Origin: Dichetophora obliterata
Taxonomy: Eukaryota > Arthropoda > Insecta > Diptera > Sciomyzidae
DNA: 64,000 bases
NCBI GenBank assembly: GCA_963920525.1
Contig: OY986439.1
Location: forward strand, 212,372,500-212,436,499
Direction of reading: 5' to 3'
Shown here: positions 33,207-44,863 of the stretch, one piece after another
Layout: the number at the start of each line of letters is the position of its first letter
Numbering within the stretch: position 1 is the first letter of the stretch
Made by a program: the position numbers and the translations under genes
Notes under the pieces: model-generated
What the model was told of the DNA's origin: nothing
The model's database searches: none
Seen by the model: only the letters and a program-made list of their open reading frames with translations

Positions 33207-34646
33207 GGCGCATCAGAAATCGTTTAAGAAGTTCATAGATAAGAAATAAATTTACAACTGACTACTTTTGCATCGCAGTGTGAAATAATGCAATAAGCCA
33301 TAAACACAAAGTAAACCATCTTATTCACTTTTGTGAAAGATTTCTTACTTCTATCGAAAATATTCTGCTTAAACTTGCTTTATTTACATTGAAGCTTGGC
33401 AGCTGAACGCAGCTCCACGATAATTAATGTGCCTCATAATTAATATTTACTCAGTTAATTAATTTAAACCTTTGTTGCGGCCTTTAATTTCCCGTCATTA
33501 TATAGAAGCTTCATTCCACCAACCACGCCTTAGAACACACACAATTTGCTCATTTATTAGCCACACCGTGGCTAATTGTAGGTTACTTTGAAGCATTATT
33601 CTTATGTGAGAAAAGCAGTTGGGCGCAAAAAAAAAAATGCAAAATGTTGTGAGCGTTGCCACCACCTGTTAACGACTAGCTTCTGTACCACAGAATTAAT
33701 TTTTCGTCAAATAATTTAAGCGTACCCGAGTGACTGGGCGTCAGTTTGAACAAGCACTGTTTTGCAAAATCCTATTAAAAATAATGAGTTTACTTTATCA
33801 AAAGAGTTTTCTAATGAAAAAAGGGAAAAAATTTGGGCCCACCCATAAAGTTAAGCCTTTTTTTTGTGTTGCATATTTGAGAGTTACTTAAAAATTTCTA
33901 GAAAACTGGATGCTTCAATGAAAGTAATAAAAATGTATTCAATTTATTAAAAGATTGCTTTTATTGCTCTTTTTCCTGAGAAGACGTTACAGAAACTTTC
34001 CAGTTATAATCACATAATAAAATTTCATGACTTCTCATTCAAGTGTACACTGATTTTTTATTTGATTAACTCTGTATTCAATGTTCAAACTTGTGGCTAT
34101 AGAAAAAAAATTTATCTTCACAAACGGTCTCTGGTGTCAAATTGTGACATGATAATATACGATGACCGAAAATGTTGAAACGTTTACTGTTACTTCCAAG
34201 TCCTTAGGGTCATGGTAACAATACAAAAAAATTTATGTTTTCTATGCGCAGATTTTTATCGAACAAAAAGGTTCAAACTATGTTCTATTTTCTTTAAGCA
34301 ATTTTACATAAATTAAGACACACACTTTGGTAAATAGCGTAATTTTTGTTTGAAGAAAGCTTAACATAATATTTAGCAAAATTTCACTTGAGCCAAATTT
34401 ATTGGAATTTTTTTTTGAAATGGTTTTGTGTGTGTAAGCTAAAGAATAAATTTGCCAAAAGAAGAATTTAAAAAAGTTGTTGAAGAACTTAAGAATAATT
34501 GAATAGTTGAAGTTGTTGAAGTACTTAAGAATAAAATTTAAACTTAAGAATAATTGAGCTTGAGTTTATTTTGCTATTGTGTAGTCTTAAACATGTTTAT
34601 TTATGCTTAAGTGTGTTTATTTTGTAAGAAAATTATATATAATTTT
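32879..34646. other. AT-rich DNA with (TA)n microsatellite
   Basis: An uninterrupted (TA)n run spans about 33175-33205. From 34455 to 34560 there are short repeats of GTTGAAG and TTAAGAATAA words. I see no gene. Confidence 0.6.
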
Positions 34647-34650
34647 TTAA

Positions 34651-34842
34651 CCCTACTTTGATAACCTTATTAGAAGTCGCTCAAAAGCTAACCATACGTG
34701 TAGCACACGTGTATGCTAATAGCAATTTAACAATTCTTTTTGTACTTGCATAGCTTTATTACAATTCCCTTGTTATTCAAACACATTTTATTAAAAATTT
34801 TTTATTTAAAAAATAGAATAAAAATTTACAGTGAAAGCATTC

Positions 34843-34874
<32 letters not shown>

Positions 34875-34925
34875 CAAACAATTTCGAAAACTTACGTCTC
34901 GCAGACGTAGGTTATCAAAGCAGGG
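34651..34925. mobile_element. TTAA-flanked MITE, piggyBac-like, 275 bp
   Basis: Starts CCCTACTTTGATAACCT and ends AGGTTATCAAAGCAGGG, a 17-bp inverted repeat with one mismatch, flanked exactly by TTAA (34647-34650 and 34926-34929). It contains a (GA)n microsatellite at 34846-34874 and no coding region. Confidence 0.85.
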
Positions 34926-34929
34926 TTAA

Positions 34930-36234
34930 TTATCAAAGTTTCAGCAGCACTTTTGAACATTTTTGAGGTTTAAAAGCACTTTTTAAAGTCCATCTTCCAA
35001 AAAGAAACACTTGCTGTCTTTTTTTGATTAAAATACAGTATAGTTGCAGCTTTTTATGGAATAAATGCAAAATTTCCCCTAACTGTTATGCATAATTTAC
35101 ATTTCTATATTTTTGTAATACATGAGACACTTAAACATTTGTTGCTAAGTAAAATTTTAAAATGTTTATTTTTTGCTATTAAAGCTGTCATAAGAATGTG
35201 ATTTACTCTATTTTAAGTAATAAAAATATATAAATATATACAAAACACTTTGTATTTTAAGGATATCAGTGAGCAAGAAGATCTGTGAATAAGCGTAAAA
35301 AGCTCTGTGAAAAACTCAATATCAGTCAGTTTTTATAAAAATAAAAAAACACACTGTACAACACATGGAAGTGTCCGAATAGAAGCACTGGGAAGTGGAC
35401 AAATAAACAGTTCAACATTTATTTGTATTTATATTTTTTTACATCTAATGTATAATTAATAAAATATATTCTATAATCTGTTAAATTATTGTTAGTTTTA
35501 ATATATATTTAGAAGATAAAATAAAATAAAAATTAAGTTGTAAAAAGAAGTTATAATTGCGCTTCATTTAAATCCTAAAAATTGATGAAATAAAGCTTAA
35601 AGTGCCTTTTAATGCATGAATTTAATGGAATTTATTGGAAATAATTAAGTAAAACAATACAATTTCTCATGACAACAACGCAAAATAGAGTTTTATTGAA
35701 ATTTCCTAAGGGGAAATTTTTGGGAAATTTTTATTTTGCCGTTTTTTCACTTAATTGCACAAAATTTCTTCGTGGTAATGTTTTGTGTTAGCTTTTCATC
35801 TAAAAATGTTGTTTTATATCAAAACCTTAGTTAAAATAAAGCTAAAAATACAATTTTGACATATATGTCAAAATCTTGTCAAAATATGTCAAAATATGTT
35901 TTGCTATCGAGCAAAATTTTTGGGATATTTTTATTTCACTGCCATTTTTATAAAGAAATAAAAAACCATGAAGTAAACAATTGCCTTAAAAGCTTTTTAT
36001 GAGCTTATTTTCATCATAAAATTTATTTATTCGAAATTTCCTATGTGCAAGTTTTGAAAAACTTCAAGACAATTTTTATTTCTGTGTACTTATATTTAAA
36101 AAAAATTTTTTGCTTCTTTAAAAAAAAGTAATGAAGTTTTGGAAAGTAAAAGGTAACCATTCAAGTAGGTAAGTGAAGAAAAGTGAGAATAGTAATACCG
36201 ACCAAGATCTGTATTAATTGACCAAAAACTTAAG
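34930..36234. repeat. AT-rich DNA with relic GGGAAATTT cores
   Basis: A core with GAAATTTCCTAAGGGGAAAT and TTTTGGGAAATTTTTATTTT lies at about 35699-35739, and weaker forms at about 35910 and 36035. They belong to the same dispersed family as 30838-31255 and 36235-36380. A TGTCAAAATATG duplication sits at about 35876-35900. No gene is seen. Confidence 0.55.
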
Positions 36235-36800
36235 CAATATAGCTAAAATTTCTTAAAAATTAAAAAATTTTGCTGAAAACAGCGCAAACTAGGGTTTTTT
36301 CAAAATTTCCTACGAGGGAAATTTTTGGGAAATTTATGGGAAATTTTTATTTTGCTTATTTTTAAAACAAAATTATGCGAAAATTTTAATCTAAAGCCAT
36401 TTAAAATAATGTAAAGTTTTTAAAGCTCTTTAAAGTTTAAATAATAATAAATTAATAAATAAATTAATAATACTAAAGCTCTTTAAAGTTTAAATAATAG
36501 GTACAATATTAATGTTTAATTAATAATACTAAAACCTTAGCTGCTTAATTTATACTGAGCAATAGTTTATCATCTGAAAAATCAAAATCTCTTCCTTCTA
36601 CAGGCGTGTTCATATACATATATATTTCTTTACAGCATTTTGTTGCATTTCAACCGAGCAATAAATGTGTCAGTTTACCAAGAACATTAGACATAAGCCA
36701 TCACATTAGTTTTATGATCTCTGAACTTTAACCTTTTAATAATTTACACAATTCGTAAAGGTTTATTAAAATTGATGATGCCAAAAAGTGACAAGAAATT
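36235..36800 (+). repeat. Segment paralogous to 51495-55090
   Basis: From AGCAATATAGCTAAAA through ACAGCGCAAACTAG, the GGGAAATTTTTGGGAAAT core, ACCTTAGCTGCTTA and GCAATAAATGTGTCAG to CATCACATTAGTTTTA and AAAGGTTTATTAAA, the order of landmarks matches 51495-51903 and then 54971-55090. Here the two parts are adjacent, so this copy is the unoccupied site for the element at 51905-54970. A 53-bp duplication of AAAGCTCTTTAAAGTTTAA lies at 36422-36500. Confidence 0.7.
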
Positions 36801-38767
36801 GTTTGAGTATCCATTTTTATTAGTTTCTAATGTTTACCAAACATACTTTTTCGACACAAAGTCAAAGACAACAAAACCATATGAAAAACTTGTTATAAAT
36901 ACCTATAACTATTATTGAACAAACATATAATGTCATGGTTAAGTCTCAATAAGAACAGGCATTGAGACTTTTGCTACGGTAATATTTGTAAATAGCAAAC
37001 GACAATAAATAAAAAGAGCATAAATGTTATTTAATCTGCTGATGGTTAATATAAAAAAAAAAATACAAGGAAATAAAATAAACAATTGACTTTAAGCAAA
37101 GGAGTCTTCAAAATGTTCGCAGAAGCCAAAAACTAGGCGATGTAAGAAAAACTTGCGGAGAGAATCATTAGTTGGGCTCGTGTTCATTCATTTGTTGTGC
37201 ATTCCTTGTAGTCTGTTGACCTTGAATTATTTCTGTGTTTGTGTGTCTCACATGAATGGGTTAGTTTCGGTGTTCAATGTCTGACTTGAAGCCATATTGA
37301 GTTCATATTAACTTAAGTGGGTCTGCATTTTTTTACGAGTCCAACACTCAAATAATGTACTAATGAAATTTAGTAAAAAAAAAAAGAACCAAAACCATTG
37401 AAGTTGCTGCAAAAACGAAGAAAAATTAAAAAGGATTTACAAGAGGATAAAGTTGCAAAGTGATTATCTAGCTTGAGGCCACAGTGTAGTGTTCACTGTG
37501 GCCTTAACCCATATCGGTGGCATGAAAGCATTTATGTCAGTCATGAGTGGGTGTGTGTATGTGTATGTGTGCTTTGAACCGTATTGGCATCATATGACAG
37601 AAAATATGACAGCAGAAACGAAAAAAAAATGAATAAAAACAACAATGCAAAAAGGAAAATACGCAAGCGGCTAAGACCAACAGCATACCAAGATGTGCGT
37701 CTAAAAGTATGCTAGGAATTTTTTTGCGTATTGAAGAAATGTGTAGATATAAAATTTTGCACTAGTGCGAGCAGTCATGAATGCTTGAGTATGGATAAGT
37801 CCATTTTACACAACAGACAGCCACAACCACAAACTTCTTCTACACATACAAACCGCAGAGCACTTACACACAGATAATAAATAAAATGCTGTTGAAGCGA
37901 AGCAATCATAGAGCTTGCTTTGCACAGAATATATAAAAGTTGGTAAAAAAAAATAAACAAAAAGAAAAAACAAATTTTGGGTGAAAACCAAAACTCATGT
38001 TTACAACTGCTACGGTGGAACGTGCGAAAATTCTTCAATTTTAAATGATGTCATTGAAAAGTTATTGCTTTGTGTTTGAGCTAGCGAGTGTGTGTAGGTG
38101 TGTAGCCTGATCACTTATACATAAGCAGTCTGCAATTATGGATTATTGGTTTTTGAACACGCTGATGAATGAAAAAAAATGTTGTTTTGCATTAAAATTG
38201 TATTGTGTAGCGTGCCAACAAGTAAGCATGACAGCATAACTAGTGCCACCTAAAGGTATGCAACAATTTGCTATTTCCGCTGCTTCATAAAGTTATTTTC
38301 ATGTTTAATACATTGAAAATCAAAGCAGCTGCTTGTCGGTGCAAGTTGCTCTTTTGCTGCTTTTTGAATGTGTTTAACTTCAAGCTAACATCAAATGACC
38401 AAAATTTACGAAAAATGTGCGAGAAAAACCATCTTGATTAAGAGCTAGTTACTTAAAAATAAAATATAAAAAAATAACTTACAAATGCATAATATATATA
38501 CACATCTATACTAACATCCTAAGTAAAAAAGTTATATCTCCATTTGAGTAGTTTTGAGATATTTAGCTTTTACGTTTTTTATCTTTCTAAGAAACACACT
38601 AGAAGTGACCAGTTCACTTAAATTTTTCAGTCATTTGGAGTTGAAATTGGTAATATTAGCTTAACACAAAAATCAGAAACTCATTCACCGTTCCGAAATT
38701 GCCTTTTTCTACATTTTGGAATTTTGGCGTTTGTGACTTTCTTTCTGAGGGTGGTGGTATATTATAG
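36801..38767. other. AT-rich DNA with one hairpin
   Basis: A hairpin at 37473-37506 pairs TTGAGGCCACAGTG with CACTGTGGCCTTAA around a 6-7 nt loop, one mismatch in 14. The remainder shows A-rich tracts and TG-rich stretches near 37550. Short minus-strand frames at 37775-38038 have no motif. Confidence 0.5.
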
Positions 38768-38832
38768 AACTCATTTTCTGTTTGTTTGTTTGTTTGACCT
38801 TTATAAAAATCTAAACGACTCAACGACTCAAA
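38768..38832. repeat. TTTGTTTG-headed repeat fragment, copy 1
   Basis: ACTCATTTTCTGTTTGTTTG followed by ACCTTTATAAAAATCTAAACG and CTCAACG resembles 40388-40470. The head is a run of TTTG units, the body is degraded. Confidence 0.5.
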
Positions 38833-38945
38833 CGACTAAAAATAACTCTAAACATATGAAAATAATTTGTTCATACTTACAAAAATTTTGTGTACATAAA
38901 ATTTTATACAGTGTAATCTGACGTGTACGTGTTTTATACAGTGTA

Positions 38946-39194
38946 ATCTGTGTCGATAAGCAATAACAGCTTAAGTCTTATTTCAAAGTTTCCAAAAATC
39001 TTGCTTCAAAGTTTTCAATCGCCATATAAGTTATATGGAAGAGTCTTTCATTTCCTGTCATATCTTTGGCTAAGGTCATGCTAGAAATTCTAGATTTTGT
39101 GTGGTTATAATGATATATACGTGGAATATAGCTATATCAATAACTCAGTTCTGTCTTAAATCGACTGAAGCTACTATTGCTTATCGACACAGAT
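38946..39194. mobile_element. MITE with ATCTGTGTCGATAAGC TIRs, 249 bp
   Basis: Begins ATCTGTGTCGATAAGCAATA and ends with GCTTATCGACACAGAT; the inverted repeat continues for about 32 bp with a few mismatches through CAGCTTAAGTC. The interior matches the degraded copy at 29890-30104. TTTTATACAGTGTAATCTG is duplicated immediately before the element (about 38901 and 38933). No coding region. The target duplication is unclear, possibly TA or AT. Confidence 0.75.
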
Positions 39195-39526
39195 ATAATA
39201 CAATATATTCAAGCAACACGCAAGCGCAGATTTTATCTGCTTGACTTTCGCTTGAGCACTGAAGCTTCCCAGAAGTTCCAGTCCTGAAGAAATCTCAAAT
39301 GAATCATGTACGATTTTTTTTGATCCTTGACGAAATATGCTGCTTTGGCCATACATTTCATTGACAAAAATTTCATATAAATTTTTCAAATTCGTGCAAG
39401 ACGCAATGCAGAAATGTCGGGATTTATCATGCACGAACCAAATATCGAAATATTGAGGAAATGTCGTTAACGAAAAGCAGACACAAATATAAAGAAAATT
39501 CGTCAAGGAATTAAAATCGAAACGTG

Positions 39527-39885
39527 ATTCTGGACAAAATGCAACGTCGTGCGATATATATGATAGGGGATAAAAATATTTCATCCTCTCTCAACTCTAT
39601 TGGAAATCGACGTAATGTTGGTTTCGTAATGGCCTGACGCCACCTCACCGTACGTTTTCCAGGTCCACTCTGGCAGCTTTCCAAGCCCACTCCTTTACCA
39701 TTGCCTTGATGTCACACAGAACCTCACATTGTAGTGATAATTCATACCTTAGTCGTACGGTAAAGCGAGCGTGTTTCCCGTCAAATTTAAAACAAATCTG
39801 CACCGAAACTACTCCATCTTTTCAACCTCTAACTAACTATCACCCATCTTCTGAATCAACACAATGCTCATACATACATTTAAAA
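39527..39885 (+). pseudogene. Jockey/CR1-like LINE C-terminal fragment
   Basis: Translates as LDKMQRRAIYMIGDKN, then SLNSIGNRRNVGF, with internal stops and frameshifts, and ends in the 3' UTR word TAACTATCACCCATCTTC followed by TGAATCAACACAATGCT. These match the minus-strand copy at 1509-2706. Only the last part of the ORF2 C-terminus and 3' UTR is present. The minus-strand frame of 136 residues at 39174-39584 partly overlaps it and is a shadow. Confidence 0.75.
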
Positions 39886-40008
39886 GAAACATAACATGAG
39901 CTTTCACTCTACAAAACTGAAAAAAATGATACCAAATTGTCAAAATCAAACGAATTCAACAGCAATGGCAATGACACCTAAAGAGTGGTGTCAATGATTA
40001 TTTAAATA

Positions 40009-40094
40009 CTATCGAAAACCATCGTCAGTCGAAAACTTTCGATAGCCACGATAGTGTGAAATTATCGATAGAATCGATAGTGTCATCGATAGCT
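40009..40094. promoter_or_regulatory. Cluster of CGATA (DRE/BEAF-like) motifs
   Basis: At least six (T)ATCG/CGATA words lie within 86 bp, including TTATCGATAG, AATCGATAG and ATCGATAG. TATCGATA is the core bound by DREF, and clustered CGATA sites bind BEAF-32 at insulators and housekeeping promoters in flies. An inverted repeat TGACACC...GGTGTCA lies just upstream (39972-39993). No convincing gene starts downstream, so a promoter, insulator or transposon-derived site are all possible. Confidence 0.4.
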
Positions 40095-40387
40095 TGCGAA
40101 CTCTACAATTTAGCCTCTGAACGACTCGGCAAATTACAACAATCATGAATATCTTGAAGTGTTTGTAATAGAGTGGAAAAATTTAGGCGCTGACAACCGC
40201 TACTTTGCATTGTATTTTGTATGCATTTTTTTAGGTCCAGCAACTCATGCAGAAACTTCCTGTAAGAAATCATCACGAAAAGTTCGTCAATGATGCCACG
40301 AACTAATGGGATTGATTGATCTGTAGGTGAAATGAATACATATTTTACTGCACAAACACAATCTCCATTGATCTATAGTAATAACAC

Positions 40388-40470
40388 TCATTTTTTGTTT
40401 GTTTGTTTGTTTGGCCTTTATACAAACATAAACGGCTCAACGGATTTCGCTCAATCTAGGTATACCTATT
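40388..40470. repeat. TTTGTTTG-headed repeat fragment, copy 2
   Basis: CACTCATTTTTTGTTTGTTTG, then GCCTTTATACAAACATAAACG, then GCTCAACGGATTTCGCTCAA. Better preserved than the fragment at 38768. From about 40471 to 40770 the DNA is AT-rich with no gene. Confidence 0.5.
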
Positions 40471-40926
40471 AAGTGCATTTCAACTTAAAATATTATTTAA
40501 TTAGTTTTTGCCACGCCCCCTCCGATATTTTTTAACTAACGGTAATTTTGTTATTGTAATACTTTTTTTACCGGAGTTTTTTGTGCATTTAATTTCAAAA
40601 ATTTTTTGTTATTTTGACATCAAAAACACTCACGTATATTCAAAATTGTAGAAATTTTCAGTACAACGGCTTTTTCATAAAACATCGTTACCTAAGAATG
40701 AGAAAAAACGACATGAAAATCAAAGTTTGGTCCTTCGATGCAAATATCTCTGCTGTCCATTAATATTCAAATTTTTTTTGTTCAAAAGTTCAATAAAAGC
40801 ATATCGCCAAAAAAAGGGTGTTTTTTTATAGAGTGATACAACTTTGAGTTGGCATCACGGCTTTATTTGACCACCCATTTAACAGCTGACAGTTGCTTTT
40901 TGTTGAGTTTACTTTGACATTTTATA

Positions 40927-41505
40927 ATGGATCGATGTACACCAGAGCAACGCGTGCAAATTGTAGAAATTTTTAATCAAAATAATGGTTATGTTAGTCA
41001 AACTTATCGTGCACTAACTCCATTTTATGGCGTACATAATCGTCCACCAGAGCTGCTTATTCGAAGAACAATAGATCGTTTTCGGACCACATTTACTATT
41101 TCTGATAATGTGCATCCTGTGAGACGCTGAACTAAGCGCACTGAAGAATCTGTAGCCGCTATACAGGAAAGCATTGAAGATGATTCTAATCAATCAATTC
41201 GTTGCCGTCCTCAGCAACTGGGGCTGCGTCCTTCCACTTTATGGAAGATTTTACGAAAAGATCTTGGCTTAAAACCTTTCAAGATTCAACTTGTGCAGGA
41301 ATTAAAGCCAAACGACCATCGTATGCGCCGCCAATTCGGCGAATGGGCTGAAGCAAAAATTGATATTGATTTTGAATTTTCATGAAAAATTTTATTTTCC
41401 GATGAAGCCCATTTTTGGTTGAATGGGTACGTAATGGGTAGAATTGTCGTATTTGGAGTGATGAGAATCCACAAGCAGCAACTTCAACACTTTTCAACTT
41501 TTTTT
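40927..41505 (+). pseudogene. Tc1/mariner-superfamily transposase relic
   Basis: The frame opens at the ATG in 40927 with MDRCTPEQRVQIVEIFNQNN, an N-terminal helix-turn-helix region typical of a common insect transposase family. After a TGA at 41128-41130 it continues through RPQQLGLRPSTLWKILRKDL and LVQELKPNDHRMRRQFGEWA. A second TGA (41383-41385) precedes KILFSDEAHFWLNGY, which holds the first catalytic aspartate (SDE). A frameshift follows at about 41430 (then CRIWSDENPQAAT). The rest of the catalytic domain is deleted, so the element is dead. Both stops could be CGA-to-TGA changes. Confidence 0.85.
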
Positions 41506-41529
41506 TGCTCATAAATTCAATAAAAGCAT

Positions 41530-42059
41530 TTCACAAAAATAGGTTGAACTGTACCGTTAAGTCAGTGCAACTATGTTTTATAATTATGTCAAAAAAGGTT
41601 AAAAATATTGAATTTTTACTCAAAAACTGACTCAGAAATTGTTTTTGTTGTAAAAATTAAATCAATTAAAAATTGCACATCTGGCTACCTTTCATATGAC
41701 ATAGCATTTATTTGCAAAAATTCTTCCAGCCAAGCCCAAAAATTATTTTACTGTTTTTGTCATCTTTGATTTTTTGATTTTTGCGAAATTTATTTTTTCC
41801 AAAATGTTGTTTTTATAATTTTTGCAAAAAAGTCAAGTCTCAAATTTATGTGAAAAAATTACGCCAATATCTCTTTCCAATCAAAAGTTATGGCAACAAA
41901 TCTATTTTTTCATACAAGACTATTAATAAAACTGAGTTTTGTTTTAAAATTCTCTACATCATTTGAACGCTCCCATTCATCTCTAAGAATACAGCTGTGT
42001 GTCTAGACTCTAGAGCAATTATGAACATTTTGGTTTACATAAAATCTTACTTATAGTAA
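41530..42059. other. AT-rich DNA, no gene seen
   Basis: No recognisable coding sequence. A 61-residue frame at 41781-41966 has no motif. Confidence 0.5.
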
Positions 42060-42655
42060 CCCAGTAAACACCAAACGAAGAACGATTCGTAAACGAGCTC
42101 GTTAACGTCCGTGATCTCGGACTCGTAAACGAGCTCGCAACGAACTCGAAATCTCGGATCCATAAATTTTTCTAAGTGACTTATCCTAAGAAGAACTTAA
42201 CAAATTTTTCTGCGAAAATGATAAACATTTAAATAAAAGCTCAAAAAAGTTTCCATAAAATTTCTTTATACAAAATTAAAGAAAAAAATAAATTAAAAGA
42301 TTTACTTAAATTAAATAAAATATTTTTATATAAAAATTATGAATTTTTTTATGTTAATTGACGAATTTTTAGCAATTAACAATAAAAAAATACTTTTTAT
42401 TAAAAAATCTATTTTTTCATATAAAAAAGACGAACTTGCAAACGAACACGAGAGCTCGGATCCATAGAAAACTATCCAAAAAGACTTAGAATTTTTTCAT
42501 ATTAATTTCTTCATAGAAAATTTTTTAAAAAGACTTTGAATATTTTCATACAAATATTATGATTTCTTTTTATTTTAATTGACGTATTTTATCAGCCAAC
42601 AATGAAAAAATACATTTTATTAAAAAAATTCTATTTTTTTATATAAAAAAGTCAA
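42060..42655. repeat. Imperfect tandem pair with CGAGCTCG words
   Basis: Opens with CGTAAACGAGCTCG twice (about 42089-42140). CTCGGATCCATA occurs at 42153 and 42455, and the AT-rich tails of the two units (TTAATTGACG, CAACAATAAAAAAATAC-type) align at 42338 and 42558. Two unequal units of about 300 and 200 bp explain this. Confidence 0.6.
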
Positions 42656-42761
42656 AATCATGCAAAGACGTCGTGAAAGACGGTGTAAAAAAAGAGTTGA
42701 GTGCATTTATGCATGTAAAATGGTATGTTTGTTGGTGAAAGTAATGCTCAGAGATGACTTA

Positions 42762-42855
42762 CTGCATTATTCTGTATCACGAAGTAGCGCACCAACGACA
42801 AGCAAGACACGAGAAGCAATACTTTTTTCTATACGAAATTCTATTGCTTCTCAAT
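42762..42855. mobile_element. Palindromic 140-bp MITE, truncated copy 3
   Basis: CTGCATTATTCTGTATCACG follows TTA (42759-42761), as in the copies at 8621 and 9408. The left arm and the turn are present with substitutions, but the right arm stops after ATTGCTTCTC. The two overlapping short frames here are shadows. Confidence 0.8.
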
Positions 42856-43019
42856 CAATTTCTAAAAGCAATTTCTGGTAGAGATCGCAGGCAGACATCA
42901 TATGTATATGTAGGTCAGGATTTCATATTTCCTGAAAACTTATGTTTTTCACAATAAAATTAAACCTCTTACTGCTTTATGTTAACAAAAAAAAAAATTA
43001 ATTTAAAAATTTAAAAATT

Positions 43020-43207
43020 TTTTTTTAATGAACCATGGCATGCGTCTTATACAAAGTTTGGTCTTTGACCTGAAGGAAAAGTGATAGATTATTTAGGAGA
43101 ATTGATTGGAACCATACGTGAATTATTGATAAGGCAAAGCAAACGTGAAAGACAATTTGAATTGGTTTTAACCGAGGCTAGTGTTATGCCTTAACCTCGG
43201 CAAGCGT
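43020..43207 (+). repeat. Dispersed repeat family R, full copy
   Basis: Runs from GGCATGCGTC through TTTGGTCTTTGACCTGAAGG, GGAACCATACGTGAATTATT and GTGAAAGACAATTT, to an end holding CCGAGG...CCTCGG in hairpin order. It matches 54533-54712 in inverse orientation and 28623-28720 in part. The ends are not defined by TIRs. It might be a SINE or a MITE-like fragment. Confidence 0.7.
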
Positions 43208-44756
43208 TTCTTTTTTTTACCTTATCTTTTATATTTTTTTTTTATATACCTTATTTATAGGATTAACATTAATCCAATAGAAACATATTTTTTCCATATA
43301 CTGTATAAGACCTAGATGATCTAAGAAATCAGTTTTCGTAATACTTCCGCAGGAATTTATTTTAAGCTTCAATCCTAAATAGATACCTGGAAAAAACCTT
43401 ACTCAAGCTAAGTTATTTTCTATTTGTGGGAATATTATATAAATTTTCAGGGTAATAAATGCTTTTCCATTATTAAAAAACAAGTAAAAGAAATTTTTGG
43501 CTCAAAAGTATTTACTAAAAAAATAAATGTTTACTTCAATTGATCGAAAAAGTAGACATACAAAATACGTTAACCTTAGATTGTTGTAGTCTATCACTTA
43601 TCCAAAACCGATTCAAATTGGCGAGTGACAGCTGAATACCTTTTCTTGTTAGACGTATTGTATCAATTTGTATAGAAAAAAATGCTTAAGCAAAATTTTC
43701 AAGTAAGAATTCAAAGGATAAAAAAGTTTTTCTCCACTTACAAATCTGTTTTGCCATTTTTTAAGCTTAGAAATAGTAGGCAAGAAAACTTTTTGGGTTC
43801 ACTTTAATATATTTGTAAAAGTTTCTTCTAAGATTAGTACGAACAAACATTAAACATTATTCAAAAATTTTAATAATTTTAACTCACATACCACATCAGC
43901 TAATTTTCTAAAGCCTGAGGCATGGTCGTATCTTAACACATTGCTAAAACTCTTGCCATATAAATGCGGTTGACCGAATTTTACGCGCAGTTCACCAGAT
44001 TCATGTGGTGCCTTTTAAGTGTGCAAAGAAATTTCGCTGTGTGTTAAGGTGTATATGTGCACATATACACAAAAGCTTCAACGCTGCTGCGACCGCTATA
44101 TCACTCACATTATGGCTCTAATTGAAAGTAGTAAGGTTGCAGTGGCTGATTGATTACATGTCAGGAGTTGCTGTTTGGCTTTGCGCTGAGTGCCAAAATG
44201 AATGCAACAAGATGTTAAGCAAAGTAGCGAAAACTAAATGTCTGTCACAAGATTGAATAGATTAAACGTAGGATATTGGGGATACTGGCAGAGAAGCAGC
44301 AGTTAAAAAAAATTGCCATACATTTTCTACAGCCACTCCCATTTTTCCCTCTTAACCACCTTTGCAAAGCTTATGGCTTGCCATAAAGACAGGTGGAATA
44401 CACTATTTTCGACTCTTCTTCTACAAAGGTTTTTACTGTTTTCATGATGGCTTGCTTGTATAAATATGGCAAAGGAAAGCGCTTAAATGCTAACTTCTTA
44501 GCGACCTTAGCAAATAAAACTAAGGTCGACTAAACAAAATTAAGTCAAATTTATGATGAAATGTTTGTTTAGGGGGAATAGCTGAGGAGAGCAGGTCGGA
44601 CAGTCATAAAAGTCATACAAAAAGTACATGTAACTGCCGCTCACACTGGCACACGCCATGATTTATTGCGTTAAGGCAAAAGCTAAGGGACAAATACGCA
44701 AACTAAATTTATATTAAAATTAAAATTTTAGCCATCGCACAGTGCGTTGAGCCGAT
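43208..44756. other. AT-rich DNA, no gene seen
   Basis: No repeats or coding regions recognised apart from A and T runs. Confidence 0.5.
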
Positions 44757-44863
44757 ATAAACTCCGACACTACTCCCTCTGTCCACCCTCCAACTAACTA
44801 TCACCCATTTTCCGAATCAACACAATGCTTACAGATTTATAGGGGGCATCCCCTGAGCGTTGG
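44757..44863 (+). mobile_element. 3' end fragment of Jockey/CR1-like LINE
   Basis: CCGACACTACTCC, CAACTAACTATCACCC, GAATCAACACAATGCTTAC and GGGGCATCCCCTGAGCG match the 3' UTR of the copy at 1509-2706. The homology stops just before an A-rich stretch (44875-44890) that may be the tail. Confidence 0.75.

Noticed and set aside
39174..39584. 136-residue minus-strand frame
   Set aside because: Overlaps a MITE end and the plus-strand LINE fragment; no motif, so an antisense shadow.
40233..40305. Small exon downstream of the CGATA cluster
   Set aside because: TTTTTTTAG precedes a short frame (VQQLMQKLPV...) that ends soon in TAA; no homology recognised and splice sites this simple are common by chance.
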